In this document: positions 35,972 to 43,420 of the stretch, in pieces
Layout: each line of letters begins with the position of its first letter
Position numbering within the stretch: the first letter of the stretch is position 1
Origin: Streptomyces sp. WMMC940
GTDB taxonomy: Bacteria > Actinomycetota > Actinomycetes > Streptomycetales > Streptomycetaceae
NCBI RefSeq assembly: GCF_027460265.1
Contig: NZ_JAPZBC010000001.1
Span: 3,968,501-4,032,500, forward strand
Direction of reading: 5' to 3'
Length of the DNA stretch: 64,000 bases
Notes under the pieces: generated by a model
What the model was told of the DNA's origin: nothing
The model's input: the letters and a program-made list of their open reading frames with translations, nothing else
Databases searched by the model: none
Position numbers and translations under genes: made by a program

Positions 35972-36010
35972 AACGGGCCCGTACGCACTTCGGTGCCGTA
36001 CGGGCCCGTT
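35972..36010 (+). terminator. Terminator with UUCG loop after the DEAD-box gene
   Basis: A 13-bp stem (AACGGGCCCGTAC and complement) continues after a small bulge into CAC-TTCG-GTG, a stable C(UUCG)G tetraloop, then TTTG. Confidence 0.92.
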
Positions 36011-36175
36011 TGCTTTGAACGGGTTCGAATCTCCTTTCACCGCCGGTGAGGCCGGTGTTAAGGTCGGCGCACTCGCACGGGGGTTGGCTGGGGGGTCTCT
36101 CTCGCTCGTACGCGCGTCGCCACGCAGGCCGACGCCGTTCGCCCGTGCCCTCATGTCCTGGGGAGGGACCTCACT

Positions 36176-39100
36176 TTGTCTCGTACGAGCAATGCCCGGG
36201 TGCGCGGAAACGGCCGTACCCGGGCCGCTCTCGTCCTGGCGCTGGCGACGGTGACGGCGACGGGATCCGGAATCCTCACGCCGTCGGCGACGGCAGCCCC
36301 GCTCTCCGCGGCCGTGGCCGGGGACGTGACCGTCCTGCCGCCGGCCCAGCGCTTCGCCCCGCGTGCCACCTCGATCCTCACCGCCGGCGAGACCGGCTAC
36401 CTGCTGCTGCAGGAGAACGACGACCGGCTGCTCTGGATCGACTACGCGACCGGCTCGGCGACCCCGCTCGCCACGAGGCTGCCCGAGAAGCCCCGGTACG
36501 ACCCCGAGACGGGCTACTGGGACCACCTCCAGCGTCTTCCGATAGGCGGGGGTGGCTACTACGGCGACGGCTCCGACACCGTCGCCCTCTACTCCGCCTC
36601 ACCCGCACCGCATGTGACGCTGCAGAAGGGCGCGGGTGCCGTCTTCGCCGACGTACGACTGCCCGAGGGGCAGTCGTACGTGAGCACCTTCGGCGACACC
36701 GTGCTCACCCGCACCGGCGAGGCGGGCGGCGCGCCTACCGGCTACCACCTGCTGCGCCACGAGGGCGGCACCGTCACGGACACGCCCGTCACCGGGTTCC
36801 CCGAGGGCGCCGTCCTCCAAGGGGTCGAGGACGGCGACGCCAAGTCGGTGATCATCCGCTACGCGGTGCCCGGCGAGCCGAACCAGCGGTGGCGGATCGT
36901 GGACCTGGCGGAGGCGGTGGCGAAGCCGCTGCCGGACCGCCCGGACCCCGACGAGCCGTGGGTGGTGGACGGCTTCCGGCTCGGCGGCGAGTCGGTCCTT
37001 CGGCTGCGCACCGGGCGCTCCAAGGCCGATGTCCTCGACCGCACCGCACCGGACAACGTGATCCGCACGGTCGAGACCGGCGTGGTGTCGTACGACGCTA
37101 CCTTCGCGACGGTCGGCGGCTCCGTCCTCGCGGTCGACCGCCAGAACCCCGGCGACAACGAGTACCGGGGCACGACCCTGTGGCGCATCCCGGACGACGA
37201 CGGCGACCTCGAGCAGGTGCTGCAGCTGGCGGACGAGCAGGTGGCCGTCGCCCCCGACGGCTCCCTCCTGATCGCGGGGGCGACCACCGCCCCCGCACGG
37301 GGCGACGTCGACTGGGCCGTGCACCGCATCCTGCCCAAGGCGGACGGGAGCCTGGAGACGCGACGCCTGGCGACGGTCGAGCCCATGCCCGCGCACGTCT
37401 ACGGACTCTCTCTCGGCAGCGGCATCCTCACCACTGCCGATGACAGCACGCTGTTTGAGCCGTTCACCAACATCGGTGCGTACCGCAGCACCTGGCTGAA
37501 CACCACGGGCGAGCCGCAGGCGGTCCGTACCACGGTGGACGGCCTGGTGAGCGGAAGGGACAGCGACTGCGCCGGCGGGAGCACGGCCGAGCGCTGCGTC
37601 ACGATGTGGGCGAGCGGCGACGGCTTCCACGGCCGTGGGAACGGCACCGAGTCCGGCCTCACCATGCTGTTCGAGAACGGCAGGGCGAACTGGGGCCCGC
37701 GCCTCACCACCGGGTTCCACAGCCCCGAACCGACCGACCTGTCGGGCCGGTTCGGTGTGGTCCGCCCGGCCTCCCGCGGCACCCAGGCCGTCGTCGAGTT
37801 CAGGAGGCCGGACTCCGGGGCCGTACTGGAGAAGCGGACGGAGGTCGCGGCCGCCGTCTGGGGCTCCATCCTCTGGAGCGGTGGCAAGGACACGGGTGCG
37901 GTCACCTCGAAGACCCTCCCGTCGGGCACCGCCGGCGAGTCCTTCACCACGCTCGACAAGTGCGTGCCCAACGAGCTCCAGGCCGTGGGCCGCTGGGTGT
38001 ACTGGAAGTGCGAGAACGCGTCGGGCGTGTACGACCGGCAGGCCAGGCGAGCCGTCGCCGCGCCGCTCGGGAGCGTCCTGCTGGGCGACGGCTACTTCGT
38101 CCACCGGGGCGACGGCACCGGGCTCACCCTCTACGACCTGCACGCCGGGCTCCCCGCTTCCGGCGCGGCGGCCGACGTGCCGCACCGCACCCTGGTGAGC
38201 GCCGCGGCCCTCGGCGGGTCCGTCGTGCGGCGCGCCGGCTGGACCGTCGACCGCTTCGGCGGGCACGTCGCGTACGTGGGTGCCGACGAGCGGGTCCGCG
38301 TCGTGCGCACCGGCGTTCCCGCCTCCGCGATCACGGCGATCGACTCCGTGGTGTCCGCCGGCACGTTCGACCCGACCGTGGCCGGCGCGCGCTGGGCCGG
38401 CTCGTGGTGGGTGTCCAAGCCGGCCGCCGCCTGGCAGCTGACCGTGAAGCGGGCGGACACGGGCGCGGTCGTCCGCACCGTGTCCGGTAGTGAGGGCCGC
38501 GGGCTGATCGAGGCGGCCTGGGACGGCAAGGACGGCGCCGGAAAGGCGGTGCCGGGCGGCACCTACCGATGGACGCTCACCGCCCAGCCCTCCGACGGCG
38601 TCGGCGCCCCGCTGGTCACATCGGGCGACGTCGACGTCGTGGGCGCGCTCCCGCCGCCGGCGTTCCGCGACCTGGCGGGCGCGGACCGCGTCGGTGACCT
38701 GGTCTCCCTGAGCTCGGCGGGTGCGTTCGCGTACCGGCACGGGAACGGGGCGGGCGGTCTGTCGGGTGCGACGACGGGGCACGGCTGGTCGACGTCGGCC
38801 GTGGCGGTGCCGTTCGGCGACCTGAACGGTGACCGGTGCAACGACGTGCTGGTGCGGTTGGGCTCCGAGCTGCGGGCGTACCGCCCGGGTTGCGGGAAGG
38901 CGTTGACCCCGACGACCCCGTACACGTCGCTGGGGTCGGTGTGGGCGCAGTTCAACGTGCTGACGTCGCCCGGTGATCTGACGGGTGACGGGCGTCCGGA
39001 CATGGTGGCGCGGCAGGCGTCCACGGGGGACGTGTACCTGTATGCGGACGACGGGGCCGGGAAGCTGAAGGCCCGTGGGAGGATCGGTACGAACTGGAAG

Positions 39101-39427
39101 CTGTACCGGGCGATCTTCGGTGCGGGGGATCTGAACGGTGACGGTATCGGCGATTTGCTCGCGGTGGACGGCGCCAACTCGCTGTGGCGCTACGACGGGA
39201 CCGCGACGGGCACGGTGAAGCCGCGGGCCCTTGTGTTCGCCAAGAACTGGGGCACGGGCCGCAACGTCTTCGTCGGCGTGGGTGATCTGAACCGGGACGG
39301 CAAGCCCGATCTGATCTCCCGTAACGCGGCCGGCGACCTGCTGCGCAACAACGGCAACGGCGCGGGGTCCTTCGGTTCGACCGTGAGGATCGGGACGGGC
39401 TGGCAGGGCTACAAGGGCTTGTTCTGA
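36176..39427 (+). CDS. Large secreted FG-GAP/VCBS-repeat protein
   Basis: A 1083-residue secreted protein. The signal peptide (RTRAALVLALATVTATG followed by SGILTPSATAAP) ends near residue 40. The main body (about 50-780) looks like a WD/kelch-like beta-propeller by its repeated short strands but has no clear family. An FlgD-type Ig-like segment follows (about 780-860, GAGKAVPGGTYRWTLTA), then four FG-GAP/VCBS repeats with calcium-type loops: GDLNGDRCND, GDLTGDGRPD, GDLNGDGIGD and GDLNRDGKPD. The start is a TTG at 36176 with GGGGAGGGACC upstream. Probably cell-surface adhesion or carbohydrate binding; substrate unknown. Single gene between two terminators. Confidence 0.88.
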   Translation: MSRTSNARVRGNGRTRAALVLALATVTATGSGILTPSATAAPLSAAVAGDVTVLPPAQRFAPRATSILTAGETGYLLLQENDDRLLWIDYATGSATPLATRLPEKPRYDPETGYWDHLQRLPIGGGGYYGDGSDTVALYSASPAPHVTLQKGAGAVFADVRLPEGQSYVSTFGDTVLTRTGEAGGAPTGYHLLRHEGGTVTDTPVTGFPEGAVLQGVEDGDAKSVIIRYAVPGEPNQRWRIVDLAEAVAKPLPDRPDPDEPWVVDGFRLGGESVLRLRTGRSKADVLDRTAPDNVIRTVETGVVSYDATFATVGGSVLAVDRQNPGDNEYRGTTLWRIPDDDGDLEQVLQLADEQVAVAPDGSLLIAGATTAPARGDVDWAVHRILPKADGSLETRRLATVEPMPAHVYGLSLGSGILTTADDSTLFEPFTNIGAYRSTWLNTTGEPQAVRTTVDGLVSGRDSDCAGGSTAERCVTMWASGDGFHGRGNGTESGLTMLFENGRANWGPRLTTGFHSPEPTDLSGRFGVVRPASRGTQAVVEFRRPDSGAVLEKRTEVAAAVWGSILWSGGKDTGAVTSKTLPSGTAGESFTTLDKCVPNELQAVGRWVYWKCENASGVYDRQARRAVAAPLGSVLLGDGYFVHRGDGTGLTLYDLHAGLPASGAAADVPHRTLVSAAALGGSVVRRAGWTVDRFGGHVAYVGADERVRVVRTGVPASAITAIDSVVSAGTFDPTVAGARWAGSWWVSKPAAAWQLTVKRADTGAVVRTVSGSEGRGLIEAAWDGKDGAGKAVPGGTYRWTLTAQPSDGVGAPLVTSGDVDVVGALPPPAFRDLAGADRVGDLVSLSSAGAFAYRHGNGAGGLSGATTGHGWSTSAVAVPFGDLNGDRCNDVLVRLGSELRAYRPGCGKALTPTTPYTSLGSVWAQFNVLTSPGDLTGDGRPDMVARQASTGDVYLYADDGAGKLKARGRIGTNWKLYRAIFGAGDLNGDGIGDLLAVDGANSLWRYDGTATGTVKPRALVFAKNWGTGRNVFVGVGDLNRDGKPDLISRNAAGDLLRNNGNGAGSFGSTVRIGTGWQGYKGLF

Positions 39428-39448
39428 GCCTTCGGGCGCCCTCCTCCG

Positions 39449-39486
39449 CGACGGCCCGTGTCCCCTGGGTGGGGCACGGGCCGTCG
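39449..39486 (+). terminator. Terminator of the VCBS-repeat gene
   Basis: A 16-bp stem with one wobble (39449-39464 with 39471-39486) and a 6-nt loop, 21 nt after the stop. Confidence 0.88.
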
Positions 39487-39856
39487 CGCTGTCCGAACGG
39501 GTTCGAAAGGCCTCCGCGGTGGGGGCGGCCGCCGTGACCTCCCGCACCTCTCGTGGGGGCGGCACGGCGAGGGGATCAGGGGCCGGGTCCGCGCGGCGCG
39601 CCCGTGCCCCACGGGCGAACTCGGTTCACCCCCTTCGGCCGCAGGACGGCGGCCGGCCGGGGGAGCGGCGTCCCGCCCGGCGCCCACCGGCGTGCGCCGC
39701 ACCGCACGCCCTCCGGCGCACACCCGCTCGCCGTATCCCGCCGACCAGCGCGCACATGCTCGGCAGGACACGCTTTCCACCCGTGACGGCAGCCGGCGAG
39801 GGATACCCGATCGGATACCGGGCGCCGTACGGCTATGCTCGGGGATGACTCGCCGA

Positions 39857-39929
39857 GGGCCGTTAGCTCAATTGGCAGAGCAGCGGACTTTTAATCCGTT
39901 GGTTGTGGGTTCGAGTCCCACACGGCCTA
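39857..39929 (+). tRNA. tRNA-Lys (TTT)
   Basis: Plus-strand cloverleaf with acceptor GGGCCGT/ACGGCCT (G-U first pair), anticodon loop CTTTTAA (anticodon TTT), T-loop TTCGAGT and discriminator A. It marks the left end of a short accessory-looking island. Confidence 0.96.
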
Positions 39930-40073
39930 CTCGCTCAGCACCTGGTCGGGGATCACCCGGCCGGGTGCTGATCTCGTTGGAGTCGGGCATATCAGGCGCC
40001 TGCTGGCCCGCTGCTGGCCCGAGGGGCGGGCGATCATGGAATCCCCGCCGCCGGGCGGCGGGCGAAACGGGAG

Positions 40074-40097
40074 CGGCCGCACCCGGGGGTGCGGCCG
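40074..40097 (+). terminator. Hairpin downstream of tRNA-Lys
   Basis: CGGCCGCACCC and its complement form an 11-bp stem with a 2-nt loop. The sequence between tRNA-Lys and this hairpin and on to 40188 shows no gene. Confidence 0.55.
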
Positions 40098-40188
40098 TCA
40101 GGTCCGGTCTCTCGCGCAGCAGCCAGAAGCGTGGATAAGGGACTGCCGCCACGCTACGCCGCCCCACTGACAGCGCGCGGCCGGATAC

Positions 40189-40220
40189 GGCGACGCCCCC
40201 ACCGAAGCAGGGGCGCCGCC
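40189..40220 (-). terminator. Terminator of the methyltransferase gene
   Basis: An 11-bp stem with one mismatch (40189-40199 with 40210-40220) lies 16 nt beyond the methyltransferase stop on the minus strand. Confidence 0.65.
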
Positions 40221-40236
40221 GGCACTCGGGGTATCG

Positions 40237-40890
40237 CTACGCCCGGGCGCGCACAAGGAGGGTGCCGATGTGCCCGGCCTCCGGCGCGTCGAGGATCTGG
40301 GCTTCGACGTCGCGGAAGCCGGCTCGCTGCAGCATGGTCGTCCAGCTGCGGGGCGTGTAGCTGTACCGGTAGGTGTACATGGCCTTCCCTGCGAAGCCGC
40401 CCTTGTACATGCCCTGCGGGCCGTATGCGCCCGGGATGGCCGGCGGGTGGGAGAAGACCAGGGTGCCGCCGGGGTTGAGTCGCTGGGCGATGAGCGGGAG
40501 CAGCTTTGCGGGGTCGGTGAACCAGACTGCGCCGAAGATCGAGTAGATGGCGTCATACGTCCGCTCGTTGCTGCGGAGTTGCTCGAGGACCTCGGCGCGG
40601 ATGAACTCGACGCCGAGGTGTCCCCACCGCTCGGTGGTCTTCTCGACCATGACGGGCGACAGGTCGACGCCGGTGGTCTTGATGCCGCGCTGGGCGAGGT
40701 GGGCGAGCGCTCGGCCGGTGCCGCAGCCGATCTCCAGCACGCTCTCCGGGTCGCCCAGCAGCTCGGGCCCTGGGCCGTGCCCGGCGTACTGCGTCCAGTG
40801 GAATACCGGTTCGGCGTCGTCCTTGAAGGCGCTGCCGGCGTAGGTGTCCCAGAGTTCGGTCTCCGCTGCGATGTCGTGTCGTGCGGGCAC
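40237..40890 (-). CDS. Class I SAM-dependent methyltransferase
   Basis: A 217-residue methyltransferase of the Methyltransf_11/25 type. Motif I VLEIGCGTGRALAHLAQRG (about 51-69), the acidic loop GVDLSPVMVEK, motif around YDAIYSIFGAVWFTDP and post-motif LNPGGTLVFSHPP are intact. The C-terminal half has an aromatic region (YTYRYSYTPRSWTTML) that probably shapes substrate binding. GTG start at 40890 with AAGGGGATCCC upstream. A terminator lies between it and the 163-residue gene, so it has its own transcript. The substrate (small molecule, protein or nucleic acid) cannot be deduced. Confidence 0.85.
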   Translation of the reverse strand: MPARHDIAAETELWDTYAGSAFKDDAEPVFHWTQYAGHGPGPELLGDPESVLEIGCGTGRALAHLAQRGIKTTGVDLSPVMVEKTTERWGHLGVEFIRAEVLEQLRSNERTYDAIYSIFGAVWFTDPAKLLPLIAQRLNPGGTLVFSHPPAIPGAYGPQGMYKGGFAGKAMYTYRYSYTPRSWTTMLQRAGFRDVEAQILDAPEAGHIGTLLVRARA

Positions 40891-40920
40891 GGGATCCCCT
40901 TCGTGGGCGGGAACGGGTGA

Positions 40921-40956
40921 GGCCCCTGCCCTCCCCGGGGGAAGAGGGCAGGGGCC
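40921..40956 (-). terminator. Hairpin between 163-aa gene and methyltransferase
   Basis: A perfect 13-bp stem (GGCCCCTGCCCTC and complement) with a 10-nt loop. Confidence 0.85.
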
Positions 40957-40968
40957 AGCCTAGGGCGG

Positions 40969-41460
40969 TCAGTGACTGTCGGGGACCTTGTTGTCGCAAG
41001 GCGAGCAGTTCGCGCCGTCGATGGCCCACAGCTCGTCGTCGACGTCCCAGCCGTCCGCGCGCAGGAAGTCCGCGGTGCGCAGGCACAGGCCGTCGCTGCG
41101 GCGCTGGATGAACGGGGCGTGGTGCTTGTACCGGCCGCCGTTGTAGACGTCGCACAGGGCGAAGTACACGGGGGTGTCGAGGATGAGCTGGTGCACGCCG
41201 ATATCGACGAGCTTGCCCACGCCCAGGTGGACGTCCGGGTGTTCCATGGAGGCGATCGAGTACATCACCGCGTTGGCGAGGATCCGCTCCGCCATGTTGC
41301 GGACCATGGTGTTGTCGCGCAGCAGGAGCGCGATCTCCCGCTCCCAGAGGGTGCCGCCGTCCGCGACGTTGATCGTGAGGTGGCGGATGTGCGGCTGAAC
41401 CGAGTTGAGGATCACCTGCGGGTCGCGGGTCTTCACCTGCGTCGGGATGACTGTGGCCAT
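40969..41460 (-). CDS. Island protein of unknown function, 163 residues
   Basis: A 163-residue soluble protein, not recognised. Readable segments are QVILNSVQPHIRHLTINVA, EREIALLLRDNTMVRNMAER, HLGVGKLVDIGVHQLILDTP, and a C-terminal ELWAIDGANCSPCDNK with a CxxC pair; two more cysteines are in FALCDVYN and DGLCLRTAD. Mixed alpha/beta pattern, no signal peptide or membrane helix. ATG at 41460 has a strong GGAGGAG 6 nt upstream. It is followed by a terminator and preceded by a 59-residue cysteine-rich protein on the same strand; both face away from the HTH regulator. Confidence 0.7.
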   Translation of the reverse strand: MATVIPTQVKTRDPQVILNSVQPHIRHLTINVADGGTLWEREIALLLRDNTMVRNMAERILANAVMYSIASMEHPDVHLGVGKLVDIGVHQLILDTPVYFALCDVYNGGRYKHHAPFIQRRSDGLCLRTADFLRADGWDVDDELWAIDGANCSPCDNKVPDSH

Positions 41461-41501
41461 GTGCAACTCCTCCTACACAGTCGTGGTGCGAGGGACTTGC
41501 G

Positions 41502-41681
41502 CTAGCGGCAGCGGGGGCACTTGCACGGCGGGAACATCATTGAGCCAGGCGGGATGGCCGACCTTTCGGGCAGTTTTAGCCCGTCCACCTCCCGCTCGCC
41601 GCGGGCTACGGCCCGCCCGGCAATCAGCTCCCGCAGGGTCTCTCTCGATCTCGATGTGCCGCTTGGCTGCCGCTCCGTCAT
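41502..41681 (-). CDS. Small CxCPxC-ended protein
   Basis: A 59-residue candidate protein: MTERQPSGTSRSRETLRELI, a basic/acidic middle, and a conserved-looking end GSMMFPPCKCPRCR. The C-K-C-P-R-C cluster could bind a metal ion. I recall similar PPGSMMFPPC endings in Streptomyces loci with HTH regulators, but cannot verify it. The ATG at 41681 has no good ribosome site; a GTG six codons upstream (41699) is the alternative. It lies 41 nt upstream of the 163-residue gene on the same strand, so they may form one transcript. Confidence 0.5.
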   Translation of the reverse strand: MTERQPSGTSRSRETLRELIAGRAVARGEREVDGLKLPERSAIPPGSMMFPPCKCPRCR

Positions 41682-41705
41682 GGCACCAACTTGCGCCACC
41701 CTGGG

Positions 41706-41777
41706 GGACGTTTCTACGTCCGATATGCAGACGGCCGGGACACCTTGGGGCTATCGTCCGAGAAAGCCGAAACGTCC
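41706..41777. promoter_or_regulatory. Divergent control region with repeated GGACGTTTC sites
   Basis: GGACGT-TTCT-ACGTCC (41706-41721) is a 16-bp interrupted palindrome. GAAACGTCC (41769-41777), 13 nt before the regulator start, is the exact inverse of GGACGTTTC (41706-41714). The arrangement suits binding by the adjacent HTH protein to control both directions. Confidence 0.5.
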
Positions 41778-41789
41778 TCGGGGGACACC

Positions 41790-42530
41790 TTGAACACAGT
41801 GCTCCGCGATGCTATGGCCAACGCGAATATGACCGCCGGACGTCTCGCCCGTACAGTCGGCGTCACGGTTAAGACGGCCGAGCGGTGGTTATCTGATCCG
41901 TGTCGGGTTCCGCATCCGCAGACCCGCGTAGAGGTCGAGGCCGTGTTGGGAGTGAGTGCTGACGTGCTGTGGCCGAAGGCCGTCCGGTCGTCCATCGAGA
42001 CTGGCCCGGACCGCGAAATCGTCGCGGCCTACCCGTACCGAAACGCGTGCCCCACATCCGTGTGGGCCTCGCTCATCGACGGCGCCTCCCATGCCATCAC
42101 CTTCGCCGGGTACACCAACTACTTCATTTGGCAGGAACACCCTCGTCTCGCCGACAGGTTGAAGCGCAAGGGCGAGGACGGCTGCAAGGTGCGGTTCATC
42201 ATCGGCGACCCGGAGTCGGACGTGACCCGTCGGCGCGAGGAAGTCGAGGGCGTGCCGCTGACCGTGGGCACCCGCATCCGGATCACGCTCGACGCGCTGG
42301 AGAAGATCCGCGAAGCACCCGGGATAGAGGCCAAGTTCAACGACGACCACATCGCACTGTCCGTGTTCGCCTTCGATGACCAGATGCTGGTGACGCCGCA
42401 CATCTCAAACCTGCTCGGGCATGAGTCACCCATGCTGCACCTACGACGCCTCGGCGATGACGGCCTGTACGACCGATTCGCTTCACACGTCGCGGCGCTC
42501 TGGGAGACCGGCCGCCCTGTCTGGTCCTGA
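41790..42530 (+). CDS. XRE-type HTH regulator with PLD-like C-terminal domain, TTA codon
   Basis: A 246-residue protein. Residues 5-60 form a helix-turn-helix (ANMTAGRLARTVGVTVKTAE, RWLSDPCRVPHPQTR, VEVEAVLGVSADVLWP). The rest resembles the phospholipase-D-like fold by context (AITFAGYTNYFIWQEHPRLA, CKVRFIIGDPESDVT, LSVFAFDDQMLVTPH) but lacks an HxK motif, so it is more likely a sensor than an enzyme. The start is taken as TTG at 41790 (GGGGGA upstream); GTG at 41799 is possible. Leucine 34 is encoded by TTA (41889-41891), the only in-frame TTA I found in the window, so translation should need bldA tRNA. Codon use is less GC-biased than neighbours. Confidence 0.75.
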   Translation: MNTVLRDAMANANMTAGRLARTVGVTVKTAERWLSDPCRVPHPQTRVEVEAVLGVSADVLWPKAVRSSIETGPDREIVAAYPYRNACPTSVWASLIDGASHAITFAGYTNYFIWQEHPRLADRLKRKGEDGCKVRFIIGDPESDVTRRREEVEGVPLTVGTRIRITLDALEKIREAPGIEAKFNDDHIALSVFAFDDQMLVTPHISNLLGHESPMLHLRRLGDDGLYDRFASHVAALWETGRPVWS

Positions 42531-42540
42531 ACGCACGAAT

Positions 42541-42581
42541 GCGCCCCCTTGCCTGGCCGTGATGGCCGGGCAAGGGGGCGC
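42541..42581 (+). terminator. Terminator of the HTH regulator gene
   Basis: An 18-bp stem with one wobble (42541-42558 with 42564-42581) and 5-nt loop, 10 nt after the stop. The 42582-42846 stretch that follows is GC-rich and holds no gene I can support. Confidence 0.9.
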
Positions 42582-42846
42582 GTCGTGTTCATGGGTACTG
42601 GCGGCGCTGAGGGTCGAGGCTTGCGGAGAGGAGGCTGGGGCGCTCGGTGGGTTCGGGGGCGGGGGCGCCGTCGCGGCGGCAGCCGAGGGCGTCGGGGTGG
42701 TCGGGCGGGGCTGGAGGCTGTACCCGTCGAGGCAGGTCTACCGCGCCTCCGTCCGCGCCCGCCGGTGCTGGTCGGCGGGGCCCCCGGACGAGGCGATCGG
42801 CGCCGCGGGCGTGCGGGGTGGTCCCGGGAGGGGGAAGACTGGAGGC

Positions 42847-43047
42847 ATGGCTAGCAAGGCGCGCCTCGAGGGCGGGCCGGACGACCTGCGGGGGCAGGTC
42901 GTGCCGATCACCCCTCCGGGGCAGGAGCTGAAGATCCCGCACCGCGGCGGCTACGAGCACTTCAAGGCCACGACCCGCCACGAGGACGCCCCCGAGGGGC
43001 GGCTGACCGTCTACGAGTGGTGGGAACGCACCGAGGTAGCGGAGTAA
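42847..43047 (+). CDS. Small conserved protein, 66 residues
   Basis: A 66-residue hydrophilic protein: MASKARLEGGPDDLRGQVVP, ITPPGQELKIPHRGGYEHF, then DAPEGRLTVYEWWERTEVAE. From memory this pattern recurs as a small family in Streptomyces, possibly DUF5988; I am not certain of the number. GGAGGC directly precedes the ATG at 42847, with a further GGGAGGGGGAAG upstream. No domain function is known. It is the last gene before tRNA-fMet. Confidence 0.65.
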   Translation: MASKARLEGGPDDLRGQVVPITPPGQELKIPHRGGYEHFKATTRHEDAPEGRLTVYEWWERTEVAE

Positions 43048-43209
43048 CCGCAGGTCGGGCGGGCTGGAAAGAGCCGGGGCGGGCGGATCTGCCGCCCCGG
43101 AAAGGGGTTCTTTGCGTGGTTGCTGACGATCTCGGGGCGCCTCCGCCGACCGTGCCGGGCGGAAATGGAATTGATCTTGCTCCGCATGGCGTAAGGTGGT
43201 GTTCACCGA

Positions 43210-43283
43210 CGCGGGGTGGAGCAGCTCGGTAGCTCGCTGGGCTCATAACCCAGAGGTCGCAGGTTCAAATCCTGTCCCCGCTA
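43210..43283 (+). tRNA. Initiator tRNA-fMet (CAT)
   Basis: Anticodon loop CTCATAA (CAT) on a stem with three consecutive G-C pairs (GGG/CCC), and an unpaired first acceptor base (C1 opposite T72), both marks of the initiator. T-loop TTCAAAT, discriminator A. Confidence 0.93.
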
Positions 43284-43290
43284 CTGAAGG

Positions 43291-43326
43291 CCGAGGGCCC
43301 GGAACCACATGGTTCCGGGCCCTCGG
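43291..43326 (+). terminator. Terminator of tRNA-fMet
   Basis: A perfect 17-bp inverted repeat (43291-43307 with 43310-43326) with a 2-nt centre, 7 nt after the tRNA. Confidence 0.9.
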
Positions 43327-43381
43327 TGCGTTTCCCGTCAGAGGGCGCCGATGCCCGTTCCCCGGTCCGGTCCCCTTGCCC

Positions 43382-43413
43382 CTTGACCTTTACGCAACGT
43401 CAAGATCTAGCGT
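43382..43413 (+). promoter_or_regulatory. MerR-type promoter with 19-bp spacer and palindrome
   Basis: TTGACC (43383-43388) and TAGCGT (43408-43413) are separated by 19 nt, the stretched spacing typical of MerR-controlled promoters. CTTGAC (43382-43387) and GTCAAG (43399-43404) form the palindrome across the spacer. The start ATG lies 8 nt after the -10, so the mRNA would be leaderless. Confidence 0.75.
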
Positions 43414-43420
43414 TCTGGGC

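Noticed and set aside
39857..40236. tRNA-Lys as an integration site for a mobile element
   Set aside because: No integrase, excisionase or second copy of the tRNA 3' end was found up to tRNA-fMet. The island could still be an old insertion, but the sequence does not show it.
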